A stretch of 64,000 nt of DNA from an uncultured Muribaculaceae bacterium. Lineage in GTDB: Bacteria > Bacteroidota > Bacteroidia > Bacteroidales > Muribaculaceae. Every line of letters begins with the position of its first letter. The stretch's first letter is position 1. The DNA lies in contig CAJTTA010000001.1 in NCBI GenBank assembly GCA_910579305.1, positions 1 through 64,000 on the forward strand. The letters run 5' to 3'. The notes below the pieces were generated by a model, which was not told the DNA's origin, ran no database searches, and saw only the letters and a list, made by a program, of their open reading frames with translations. The translations under genes and the position numbers were made by a program. Positions 54,096-62,928 of the stretch are shown piece by piece.

Positions 54096-57000
54096 AGATC
54101 GGAAGATGATGTGTCGGATGGTAATTCTATTTTTTGCCAATGCTCCGCAGCAGCCGGCGGCGTGTCGGCCGGGAGAGAATCGGCTGTCGCTTTATTATTG
54201 CGTCCGAGTCGGAACAGCGACCTTAGATCGGCTATCTTGCGCTTGAGCACAAAACCCACGCCTGTTTCTGTGATTTCTCCTTCAAGGATGCTTTCGAATC
54301 CTGTGTGGCGGAAGAGGCGCACGTACATACTTGAGGTGGCAGTCTGGCGTAAGGAATACTCAAAAGAGATGTCGGAGATCAGATTCTGGGCGAAATTCTC
54401 ATCGGCATTGGCATCTGTGGAGTAGTTGCCGCCGACCACTATCTTGAATCGGTTGTCGAAGAGGCTTTTGCTCACCTGATATGAGTAGGATGTAGTGCCT
54501 GAAGTCTCGCCGTTCACAGTCTTGTCATACTGGTCTATGCCAAAAGAGAGGTCTACGCCGGTGATGTACTTTGCCGCGAGAGAGTTCAGCTGTCCCTCCA
54601 GGAAGGAATAGAGGGGATTGCCTCCGAGATTGGCGCTGGCCTTTACGCCGGGGCCGGTGTAGGTGTTATATAGAAGGAGGTTGATGGCCGAGGCCGAACG
54701 CTGCTCCGCAGTCATGCCCTGAAGCTCGTTCTGCACAGTGATGTCATCGTCGGTGGAGAGATCGAAGGATACTTTAGGAGCGTTAAGCGTGCCGAGCACA
54801 GATAGCAGCACATCGAAGTATATGAGGCGTGAGTTGGCGCCTTCCTGTTGCACATTGGCCTTGACGTGGTCAGTGGCATTTATGTGCAGAGAAGGATTGA
54901 GTATGTCGCCTGTCCAGGTTACATAGGATTCGGGATCAATGTCGAAGCTCTTGTCGCCTATTGCAGGCAGGGAGTAGCGGGCAAATCCGGAGCCGAGACT
55001 GAGAGTGCCGTTGAGACGTATGTCGCCCATATAGGTCTGCAGGTATGAGAGGTCGCCCGATGGGCTTATCTGCACCTTGTCGGTACCGTTGCCGGAGAGA
55101 TTGACCGTGACTTTGGCCCCGCTGATTATGCCCAGCGAAGCTGTGATGCGCATGGCTGTGGTGGATGACCGGAGAGTGTCGGCCTTGACCACCATGGTTG
55201 AATCGGAGAATTGTACGAATTTCACGACATCGGTAGTGGATGGCTGGCCGGAGAGGGGAGTGCCGGATGCAGAGGCCAGGGTGTAGAATATGTTGGTGGC
55301 CGGCAGCACCTGCATATTCCCGTCGACAGTCATGCGGCTCAAGGAGCCCTTGGCGTGAGCGGCAAGAGTTACGAATAGTTGCCCGTAGATGTCAGAACCG
55401 GCCGAACGCTTGTTGTTGACCAGGGCGACATTGTTTCCTGCAAGAGACATATCGAAGCGTATGTCTGACAGGTCTTTGGCATCAAGATAGCCTGTCAGGG
55501 TTATGGGATTCTTGCCTGAAGCATATATATTGAAGTTCTTGAAGAGCAGGGAATTATCCTTCACAGTGATGGGCTGAGAGCTGTCAAGACGCAGCCATGA
55601 GGCGGCCATGGGTATATACACTCCTACGGAGTCGCAGGTGATTTCTCCGTTAAGCATAGGCGCTTCCATTGAGCCGGTGAGCTTCATGCTGCCGTTGAGA
55701 TGCCCGTCAAGCTTCATTATGTCGGGCCCTACGAATGGATTTGCTATATCGAGAGGAAAGTCAAGCAGATCCACCTTGAGTTGAGCGAGCTGCCGGGTAT
55801 TTTGGCGGATAGACGTAGAGTCATTAAGAATGTATCCGCTTGCACGCAGAATCTCGCTTTTGTTGAGAAGCAGACCGAGAGAGCAACCTACATTGCCGTT
55901 GAAATTCATTCCGGCTTTGAAATTGAAGTCAAGATCACCTACGTCCATTCCGTCATATCGCAGTCCGGAGACACCTACAGAACCGTTGCCTGTGATGAAA
56001 GAGCCATGGTATACGAGGTGCATCCTGGAGTCGATGGCGCCGGTTACGGGAGGAGCGAGAGCAGCTATCTGCAAGAAATCTTCTATGAGCAGGTTATTGA
56101 TGTCTACATCCAATGCAGGCAGAGAGTCACTTGATACAGAAGAATGAAGAGCGATGCTTGAGGCTCCCGAGGCAGCCTGAAGGTCGGCGGATATGCGGCG
56201 TCCCGGGCCTATGTTGATGTAGTTGTCATCGTTTATAGTCCAGTTCTTATAACCTATCACCGCTTTCACGGGAGTGAGGTGGAGGGCCAGGACGGAGTCG
56301 AGCATGGCTGCGGTCACACCAAGGCGGTAACCGGTTTTCCCCTTTGCGTTCTTCTGGCGCACGAAGAGCGAAGCGCGGTTGCCTCCCACGTATCCCGAGG
56401 CAGTGACCTGAGCGAATTCAGGCATGTTGCCGGGCCGGTTTCCGAGGTGGAGGCGATAGTCCATGAGCTTACCGCGTTGCGAGAGATTGAGCGTGACGGT
56501 GTCGAGGGTCATCTGCTCTCCCGAGGAGGCAGAAAGAATCTTTATGTCGCCGAGTATCTTAGAGTCGTTGGAGATATTTGCCCGGAGGCTTTCCGCTGAA
56601 TAACCGGTGCCGTCGAGCAGCTCGCTCAGCAGTCCCGCACCCAGAGCATCGAGAGAAAGGCTGAAAGGAGGCAGGGCCGGTTGCAAGGCTTCAAAGTCTA
56701 TCTGCTTATTCTCAATCTGGCTGTTTATCAGCGGCAAGGCTTTGTCTATGGCAGCCATGAAGCCCCTGAGTGATAAGGGAGCGTGAAACGTGGCGTTGAG
56801 CTCCTGGCCATGCACTTCAAGATCAGTCATTTCTTCCGTTGCAAGCAGAGAGGCATCGAGGGCATGGCGCAGGGCATAGAACTTTCCGGCATATTCCCAG
56901 TCCACGTCGTAGGTGCTCATGTCGAGATCAAACAGCATTGCAGTCGGGTTGGCGTTTCCATGCAGGGAAATTTTGCCTGATCCGCGGCATATGTCAGACA

Positions 57001-59017
57001 TTAGGCCAAGAGCCTGCAGATCAAGATAGGTTACGTCGGCATCCGCATCAATATAGTAAGTGTCGGCGTCGATGTGTCCCTTGCCGTCGAGCGTGAGATT
57101 AAAGTGAGGGGCGGCGGCGCGCATGTCTATGCCGTATTCACCGTGATTTATTTCAGCATCAAGAGAGAGAGGCGCAAGAGTGCAGCCATTGTAAGAAAGC
57201 TCCTGCATGGAGGCTTTCATGGTCGCAGACGCTCCCGGGTGTGCGGGATTGAATCCCGTGCCGGAGGCATGGATGGTGCCGGTGATTGTGCCGAGCCCGA
57301 GAGAAGGCATGACTTCTCCAAGACTCAGGGATGCGAGCCGGGCGTCAAGATCATATGATTCCGGCCCGAGAGCCACAGAACCCTTGGCCGCTACATTGCC
57401 TGCAGGAGAACGCAGGGCAATGTCGGCGGAATAAGATCGGCCTATGGCCTGTGCTGTGCCCGATATGGCAAATTTCGGAACTCTCACTCCTGTGGTGGCA
57501 GCCGATAATTGCCGGAGCAATTGCATGGCTGGTGCAGGGTCTTGCATTGATCCGCTGAAGGTAAGGGAGGCGTTCAGCTTCCTCAAGTCAGTGGGATTTA
57601 CAGCATGCCCCTCCGCCGCAAGAGAGATGAAACGCCCCGAGGAGATTCCAAGACGGTCTATGATCACTTTCTGCATCGATCCTCTTCCCGTTATGTCAAA
57701 GTCTATGGGGAAGGCTGTAAAGGCAGCCGGCAAGGGCCTGAGCATGTTTCTAAGCGCGGGCATGAATGCATATATGTCACTCCATGCGATGGAGCCGGAG
57801 GCATTTATTTCGCCCGAAGGCGCGCCTTGCTGCATGGACATAAGCGCAAAGGGGAGAGAGGCCGTGGCGCTCAGGGATGAAGCGGGGGTGGAGAGGGAGA
57901 AATCAGACAGGGATAGTCCTGTCGAGTCGATGGCCACAAGGCCGGAGGCCCGGGTTATGTGCAGCCCAGAGCGTTCTGATGCCTGCAGGGAGCTGACGGG
58001 AAGCCGCAGGGATGACTGGCGGTTGTAGAAGTCATGCAGGGATATTGACATAGGTGCGACTTCTATGTAAGAGGGGTCGAATCCCGGCAGAGGTCTGGCA
58101 TTCTGTGTGGCATACAGCACGTGTGAGAAGTGGAGTGAGGCATCTCCGATTTCTATGGTCATTGGCGGAGAGGCTGAAGATGCGGATGTTGTGTCGGCAG
58201 GTGCCGGATGCGCCTTGATGTATTCCGCCGTCGGGGTGAGATATGATACATTTCCATCACGCACGTCGACACTGCCGAAGCTCAGGTGGCTGTCGGTGAG
58301 ATTGACGGATGCGTCTTTCACGACGCCATCATCTATGGTGGCCGACAGCGACGCTATCACGGGAGGCATCGTCATCGAGTAAGTCACTCGGGAGAGCGTG
58401 AGCTTATCGGCCTCTATGAGAAAACGGGTGGGGGAGGAGGCAGTATCCTTCTGCTGCTTCCACACATTCATGTCGACATTCACGATGGCATCTTTGAGCA
58501 CAGGCTGCCTGAGCCGCAGGTGCATGTCGCGGAGATTGAAGTAGCTTCCGGCCTCGGTGCGCAGATATCCGGCCCGCAGGCTTAAAGTCAATGAGGAGTC
58601 GGCCGAGGTCATGGCGTAAGTGGCGTCATGCAGCTCAAGCCGGTTGAGCTGTGCGTCGAGCCGGAGAAGCGGACGCATTTTTACATCGGCTATAAGAGCT
58701 CGTGCCGACAGCATGGTGTCTCCCGAAGCCTCTATTATTCTCACTCCGTCAAGCTCGATATCGAGCGGGAAACGCAGGCGGAATCTATCGATCTTCACCT
58801 GCATGCCCGTAGACTTTCCCACTATTTTGCATGCTGCATCCTTGAGCAGTGTCTGCACCGGAGGCAGGTATGCCAATACGGGCAGCAGGAGAATGAACAG
58901 TATGAGCGCGCCGAGCACTTTAAGCGGCCTGCGTATCCAGGCCTTTCTTATAAGGTGACGGCGTCCGGCTTTATCGCCGGAAGATGATTCGGATATTTTT
59001 GCATTTCTGGAAGGCAT
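54092..59017 (-). CDS. tamB: TamB-like envelope-spanning protein (DUF490)
   Basis: The 1641-aa protein has a basic N-terminus and one membrane segment (~36-55, LIFILLLPVLAYLPP), long beta-rich AsmA/TamB-type repeats and a C-terminal DUF490 domain ('YITGVDLSFGIDQYDK', 'SYQVSKSLFDNRFKIVVGG', 'YSLRQTATSSMYVRLFR'). TamB proteins bridge inner and outer membranes in lipid transport or protein insertion. Its start is followed by tamL on the same transcript. The length is typical of the larger Bacteroidetes forms. Confidence 0.92.
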   Translation of the reverse strand: MPSRNAKISESSSGDKAGRRHLIRKAWIRRPLKVLGALILFILLLPVLAYLPPVQTLLKDAACKIVGKSTGMQVKIDRFRLRFPLDIELDGVRIIEASGDTMLSARALIADVKMRPLLRLDAQLNRLELHDATYAMTSADSSLTLSLRAGYLRTEAGSYFNLRDMHLRLRQPVLKDAIVNVDMNVWKQQKDTASSPTRFLIEADKLTLSRVTYSMTMPPVIASLSATIDDGVVKDASVNLTDSHLSFGSVDVRDGNVSYLTPTAEYIKAHPAPADTTSASSASPPMTIEIGDASLHFSHVLYATQNARPLPGFDPSYIEVAPMSISLHDFYNRQSSLRLPVSSLQASERSGLHITRASGLVAIDSTGLSLSDFSLSTPASSLSATASLPFALMSMQQGAPSGEINASGSIAWSDIYAFMPALRNMLRPLPAAFTAFPIDFDITGRGSMQKVIIDRLGISSGRFISLAAEGHAVNPTDLRKLNASLTFSGSMQDPAPAMQLLRQLSAATTGVRVPKFAISGTAQAIGRSYSADIALRSPAGNVAAKGSVALGPESYDLDARLASLSLGEVMPSLGLGTITGTIHASGTGFNPAHPGASATMKASMQELSYNGCTLAPLSLDAEINHGEYGIDMRAAAPHFNLTLDGKGHIDADTYYIDADADVTYLDLQALGLMSDICRGSGKISLHGNANPTAMLFDLDMSTYDVDWEYAGKFYALRHALDASLLATEEMTDLEVHGQELNATFHAPLSLRGFMAAIDKALPLINSQIENKQIDFEALQPALPPFSLSLDALGAGLLSELLDGTGYSAESLRANISNDSKILGDIKILSASSGEQMTLDTVTLNLSQRGKLMDYRLHLGNRPGNMPEFAQVTASGYVGGNRASLFVRQKNAKGKTGYRLGVTAAMLDSVLALHLTPVKAVIGYKNWTINDDNYINIGPGRRISADLQAASGASSIALHSSVSSDSLPALDVDINNLLIEDFLQIAALAPPVTGAIDSRMHLVYHGSFITGNGSVGVSGLRYDGMDVGDLDFNFKAGMNFNGNVGCSLGLLLNKSEILRASGYILNDSTSIRQNTRQLAQLKVDLLDFPLDIANPFVGPDIMKLDGHLNGSMKLTGSMEAPMLNGEITCDSVGVYIPMAASWLRLDSSQPITVKDNSLLFKNFNIYASGKNPITLTGYLDAKDLSDIRFDMSLAGNNVALVNNKRSAGSDIYGQLFVTLAAHAKGSLSRMTVDGNMQVLPATNIFYTLASASGTPLSGQPSTTDVVKFVQFSDSTMVVKADTLRSSTTAMRITASLGIISGAKVTVNLSGNGTDKVQISPSGDLSYLQTYMGDIRLNGTLSLGSGFARYSLPAIGDKSFDIDPESYVTWTGDILNPSLHINATDHVKANVQQEGANSRLIYFDVLLSVLGTLNAPKVSFDLSTDDDITVQNELQGMTAEQRSASAINLLLYNTYTGPGVKASANLGGNPLYSFLEGQLNSLAAKYITGVDLSFGIDQYDKTVNGETSGTTSYSYQVSKSLFDNRFKIVVGGNYSTDANADENFAQNLISDISFEYSLRQTATSSMYVRLFRHTGFESILEGEITETGVGFVLKRKIADLRSLFRLGRNNKATADSLPADTPPAAAEHWQKIELPSDTSSSDL

Positions 59018-59093
59018 TGATGTATGTAGAGAGTGTTTTTATAAAAAACATAAAAAAGAATTAATTGGTTCACACTCTCTCCGGAGTGTTGCC

Positions 59094-59513
59094 TTAGAAG
59101 TCATTTATGTGCTTACGGGCTATTACGATCATAGCGACGGCGCACAGGCACCCCGCCGCATCGGCTGCCATGTCGGCCCATTCCAGGCTGCGTCCGAGTC
59201 CCATGGAATGCTGTAAGAATTCAATCGCTATGCCCAATGCCATCGATGCGGAGGCCAGTAGCGCGGTGCATCTCAGGGAAGGGAATTTCCATTGCATGTC
59301 GCGCCTGCCACAGTCGACCCACATCACGGCAGTGAGGAATCCGAACATGCAGGCATGCACCACTTTGTCAATGCCGGGAAACAGGGGCACATCCATCTCC
59401 CCCACAGGCTTGGGAGCCAGTGTGAGCCAGAGAATGAGCAAGATTGTGATAACCGAGGGTATGGGCGGGCGGCACCAGCTGAGCCGGCGGTAGAGCATGT
59501 CGAAAAATTTCAT
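59094..59513 (-). CDS. VanZ-family membrane protein
   Basis: The 139-aa protein has about four hydrophobic segments ('ITILLILWLTLAPKPV', 'VVHACMFGFLTAVMWV', 'LLASASMALGIAIEFLQ', 'AADAAGCLCAVAMIVIA') and the VanZ motif 'FPGIDKVVHA'. VanZ proteins give low-level teicoplanin resistance in enterococci; here the function is unknown. The -7 box lies 4 nt upstream of the ATG, implying a leaderless message. It lies 76 nt upstream of tamB in the same orientation. Confidence 0.88.
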   Translation of the reverse strand: MKFFDMLYRRLSWCRPPIPSVITILLILWLTLAPKPVGEMDVPLFPGIDKVVHACMFGFLTAVMWVDCGRRDMQWKFPSLRCTALLASASMALGIAIEFLQHSMGLGRSLEWADMAADAAGCLCAVAMIVIARKHINDF

Positions 59514-59517
59514 TATG

Positions 59518-59525
59518 CAAAGATA
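59518..59525 (-). promoter_or_regulatory. -7 box immediately before the VanZ-like gene
   Basis: TATCTTTG on the minus strand is an exact match to TAnnTTTG, ending 4 nt before the ATG at 59513. No -33 element is clear. Confidence 0.55.
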
Positions 59526-59547
59526 GCTCTTTTGCGTGGAAATTTAT

Positions 59548-59555
59548 TAATTTTG
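59548..59555 (+). promoter_or_regulatory. -7 box of dnaB
   Basis: TAATTTTG is an exact match, about 29 nt before the dnaB ATG at 59585. It is divergent from the VanZ promoter, only 22 bp away. Confidence 0.55.
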
Positions 59556-59584
59556 CATTGCAAACATATCTGACACTCGCCACG

Positions 59585-61186
59585 ATGCCTCAAGACAATA
59601 ACCAGAACACGCGATATATGCGTCGCCCTCAGAATAATCCTCAGCCTGTCACCGATCCTACGGGCAAGCTTCAGCCCCAGGCCGTGGAGCTTGAGGAAAT
59701 GGTGCTCGGTGCCCTTATGCTTGAGAAGGATGCCTACACGGTGGTGTGTGACATCCTTGTGCCGGAAAGTTTCTATGAGCCAAGGCATCAGAAGATATAT
59801 CAGGCCATATCCACGCTTGGTGCCAATCAGCGCCCCATCGACATGCTCACCGTGGTGGAGCAATTGCGTGCCGACGGCAATCTTGAGGATGCCGGCGGGG
59901 CCGTGCGCATCACAGAGCTTACGGCCTGTGTCACCTCGGCGGCCCATGTGGAATTCCACTCCCGCATCATAGCGCAGAAATATCTGGCACGTCGCCTCAT
60001 AGCTTTCGCTTCAGGAATACAGACACAGGCATTTGATGAAGGGGGAGACATTGATGACCTGCTGCAGGCAGCCGAAGGGGAGCTGTTTGAAATCTCGCAG
60101 ACGCAGCTCAAGCGGGAGGTGGTGCAGGTGGATACTGTGATTAACCAGGCCATGAAGCAGATAGAGGCTGCCGCCAACAGGGAGAGCGGTCTCTCGGGCC
60201 TGGCCACAGGATATAATGAGCTTGACGCCCTTACCTCCGGCTGGCAGAATTCCGACCTCATTATCATAGCCGCACGTCCGGCCATGGGCAAGACGGCCTT
60301 CGTGCTGTCTATGGCCAAGAATATGGCGGTGGACTATAATATCCCGGTGGCGGTGTTCTCGCTTGAGATGAGCAACATTCAGCTGGTCAACCGTATGATT
60401 GCCAACGTGTGTGAGATCAAGGGTGAGACAATACGCTCCGGACGCCTCTCCGACCGGGAGTGGGATCAGCTGAATGCCAGAGTGAAGTATCTCTTCGGTG
60501 CACCTATGTATATCGATGAGACGCCCGGTCTCTCTATCACCGAGCTCCGCACCAAGGCGAGGAGACTGGTGAGGGAGCATGGGGTGAAGATAATAATAAT
60601 CGACTATCTGCAGCTCATGAATGCCTCAGGCATGAAATTCGGCAGCCGCGAGCAGGAGGTGAGCACCATCTCGCGTAATCTCAAGGCTCTTGCCAAGGAG
60701 CTTAACATACCGATCATAGCTCTGTCTCAGCTCAATCGCTCCACAGAGACGCGAGAAGACAAGCGCCCGGTGCTATCCGACCTCCGTGAGTCGGGAGCCA
60801 TAGAGCAGGATGCCGACTTTGTGGCATTCATACATCGCCCGGAGTATTATACACGTTCCGGGGTGGATGCCGAGGGGCACGACATACGCGGCCTGGCCGA
60901 GTTTATCGTCGCCAAGCACCGTAGCGGTCAGGTAGGCACGGTCAAGATGCGCTTCGTGAGCCAGTTCGTGCGCTTTGAGAACTGGGATGACGGACGCCGA
61001 CTGGTGCAGACCACCGTGCAGAGCCGCATGAACTCCGAGGATGCCGGGCAGGGTGCATCTCCGGCTCTTGCCGGCGGCAATGCCGGAAGCGATCCGTTTG
61101 GCATGCCTGGCATGAATTCCGATCCGTTTGCCGGTTCTCCCATGCCCGATATCATGCCTTCTCCCGGAGAGGAGGCTCCTTTCTGA
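59585..61186 (+). CDS. dnaB: Replicative DNA helicase DnaB
   Basis: The 533-aa protein has the N-terminal DnaB domain ('VELEEMVLGALMLEKDAY', 'HQKIYQAISTLGANQRPIDMLT'), the RecA-like ATPase with Walker A 'ARPAMGKTAFVLSMAKN' and Walker B-type 'IIIIDYLQLM', 'LSQLNRSTETREDKRPVLSD' and 'EQDADFVAFIHRPEYY', with a Gly/Pro/Asp-rich tail. It unwinds DNA at the replication fork. The ATG at 59585 is used; the upstream TTG at 59558 is less likely. Confidence 0.97.
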   Translation: MPQDNNQNTRYMRRPQNNPQPVTDPTGKLQPQAVELEEMVLGALMLEKDAYTVVCDILVPESFYEPRHQKIYQAISTLGANQRPIDMLTVVEQLRADGNLEDAGGAVRITELTACVTSAAHVEFHSRIIAQKYLARRLIAFASGIQTQAFDEGGDIDDLLQAAEGELFEISQTQLKREVVQVDTVINQAMKQIEAAANRESGLSGLATGYNELDALTSGWQNSDLIIIAARPAMGKTAFVLSMAKNMAVDYNIPVAVFSLEMSNIQLVNRMIANVCEIKGETIRSGRLSDREWDQLNARVKYLFGAPMYIDETPGLSITELRTKARRLVREHGVKIIIIDYLQLMNASGMKFGSREQEVSTISRNLKALAKELNIPIIALSQLNRSTETREDKRPVLSDLRESGAIEQDADFVAFIHRPEYYTRSGVDAEGHDIRGLAEFIVAKHRSGQVGTVKMRFVSQFVRFENWDDGRRLVQTTVQSRMNSEDAGQGASPALAGGNAGSDPFGMPGMNSDPFAGSPMPDIMPSPGEEAPF

Positions 61187-61763
61187 TCCACCTCAGTCTA
61201 TCCTCCTGCCATGGGCAGGGGTGATGGCCTTATGTGTGTGCAGGAGACTCATTCCGATGCAGGATGCGTGATAAGCCGTTTGCCTTAGAGAGCGCTTGTA
61301 TTTAAATGATATTATCACGGAGAGCGCGATTATAGAGTGATGAAATCAAGAATTCTCCCGGAAGTCTGAATGGTTCATTAGGATTACATTCATGCACACT
61401 CTTAAACCTTGTTAAATGAGATTAAAGCGCACAACAAAGGTGAAGCCGGCGTGTTCTATAGGTACAAAAGTGAAACACAAGGTGACAACAATATGGATAA
61501 TGATGACACGAGATGCCATCTGTGAAGACAGCGCCCGTGGATAAGTTTTTTAGTTAGATATAGTTTATAGTAGAGAGCGGAAGAAGGTGCCCTTGCCGGG
61601 TATCTTCTTCTGTGTTTCTTGTCTCTTGTGGAGTTATGGCTATAGCCCTCGGCGTGTGAAATTTTTATTACATTCCGAACATTGCTTGCGTCAGCCATGT
61701 TTAGAAAGTACAATTAATGTATTTGCACTGTGTTTTTATTCAAGGTATTAGATTATGCCAACA
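61187..61763. other. 577-nt region without a recognisable gene
   Basis: No gene longer than a few tens of codons is convincing. It contains a hairpin (arms 61580-61592 and 61598-61610, 13 bp with two G-U pairs, loop TTGCC) and one near-DnaA-box (TTATCCAC at about 61540 on the minus strand). No tRNA, rRNA, tmRNA or RNase P motif was recognised. The sequence is too long for an ordinary spacer, so a small RNA remains possible. Confidence 0.4.
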
Positions 61764-61795
61764 CAAAACCCCGGGTTGCGAAATCCGGGGTTTTG
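61764..61795 (-). terminator. Terminator after tdh
   Basis: CAAAACCCCGG (61764-61774) pairs with CCGGGGTTTTG (61785-61795) around a 10-nt loop, 28 nt past the tdh stop. Confidence 0.75.
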
Positions 61796-61822
61796 ACTGA
61801 TTTATGAAGGTGACATTTATTC

Positions 61823-62803
61823 TTACACAAGGGCTTCGGCGGGCTTAGCCATGCCGAATTTTTCGCGCAGGTGAGCCAGCATATGGCGTGTCATTGCGTC
61901 GAGGTCATATTCAGGCTTCCAGTCCCATTCGGCGCGGGCGCATGAGTCGTCAAGCTTGTTGGGCCATGAGTCGGCTATTGCCTGGCGCAGAGGGTCGGGC
62001 ACATATTCCATCTTGAAGTCGGGGACGTACTCCTTAATCTTGTTGTAGATAATCTCCGGATCGAAGCTCATTGAAGCGATGTTGAAGGAGTTGCGGTGCA
62101 CGAGGCGTGAAGGATCAGCTTCCATGATCTCGATGGCGGCACGCAGGGCGTCGGGCATATACATCATATCCATGAAAGTGCCGGCTGCAATAGGGCACTT
62201 GAACGTCTCGCCCTTCACTGCGGAGTAGTATATGTCCACAGCATAGTCGGTGGTGCCGCCTCCGGGAGGAGCCACGTAGCTGATGAGGCCGGGGAAGCGC
62301 ACAGAACGTGTGTCGACACCGAAGCGACGTGCATAGTAGTCGCTGAGGAGCTCGCCGCTCACTTTGGTCACCCCGTATATTGTGTGGGGACGCTGCACGG
62401 TATCCTGAGGTGTGTTGTCTCTCGGAGTGTCAGGGCCGAAAGAGCCGATAGAGCTGGGAGTGAAGACAGCGCATCCTTTCTCTCTGGCCACTTCCAGAGT
62501 GTTGTAGAGACCTCCCACACCTATTTTCCATGCGAGTTGAGGTTTGGCTTCAGCCACGGCGCTGAGCAGGGCTGCGAGGTTATAGATGGTGTCCACCTTA
62601 TATTTATCCACAGCCTCGGCGATCTGCCCGGGGTTGGTTATGTCCACAATGTGGCTCGGGCCGCTTTCGAGCAGCTCTCCCTTAGGCTCGGCTCCGGGGA
62701 TATAGCCGGCTACTATGTTGCCTCCCGGATACTCGTGGCGCAGCTTCATGGTGAGCTCAGTGCCTATTTGGCCTGTTGCGCCTATGATGAGTACGTTCTT
62801 CAT
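61823..62803 (-). CDS. tdh: L-threonine 3-dehydrogenase (SDR type)
   Basis: The 326-aa protein has the NAD-binding Rossmann motif 'LIIGATGQIGTEL' and the SDR catalytic 'YGVTK' with 'PSSIGSFGP' upstream, as in short-chain L-threonine 3-dehydrogenases. It oxidises threonine to 2-amino-3-oxobutanoate. Reading frame upstream of ATG 62803 lies past the promoter box, so the shorter start is right. It is divergent to kbl, whose product completes the pathway. Confidence 0.92.
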   Translation of the reverse strand: MKNVLIIGATGQIGTELTMKLRHEYPGGNIVAGYIPGAEPKGELLESGPSHIVDITNPGQIAEAVDKYKVDTIYNLAALLSAVAEAKPQLAWKIGVGGLYNTLEVAREKGCAVFTPSSIGSFGPDTPRDNTPQDTVQRPHTIYGVTKVSGELLSDYYARRFGVDTRSVRFPGLISYVAPPGGGTTDYAVDIYYSAVKGETFKCPIAAGTFMDMMYMPDALRAAIEIMEADPSRLVHRNSFNIASMSFDPEIIYNKIKEYVPDFKMEYVPDPLRQAIADSWPNKLDDSCARAEWDWKPEYDLDAMTRHMLAHLREKFGMAKPAEALV

Positions 62804-62857
62804 GTTGATTGTGTCGGTATTATAGATTATTGGTAGTAGGAGAAAAAATTTCTTTGG

Positions 62858-62865
62858 CAAATTTA
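62858..62865 (-). promoter_or_regulatory. -7 box of tdh
   Basis: TAAATTTG on the minus strand matches TAnnTTTG, about 55 nt before the tdh ATG. Confidence 0.5.
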
Positions 62866-62888
62866 CGGTTTTTTTCGGAATTAATCAC

Positions 62889-62896
62889 TAACTTTG
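62889..62896 (+). promoter_or_regulatory. -7 box of kbl
   Basis: TAACTTTG is an exact -7 match, 32 nt before the kbl ATG. It is divergent from the tdh promoter with 23 bp between the boxes. Confidence 0.6.
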
Positions 62897-62928
62897 AGGA
62901 AAATATTTCAACCTAAATCTACATAGAC

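Noticed and set aside
61400..61560. Possible origin of replication near dnaB
   Set aside because: Only one near-match to a DnaA box was found and dnaA is not nearby; a cluster of boxes would be needed.
61456..61713. An 85-codon minus-strand frame in the dnaB-tdh gap
   Set aside because: Composition is unlike neighbouring genes, no family features, and it spans the hairpin at 61580-61610.
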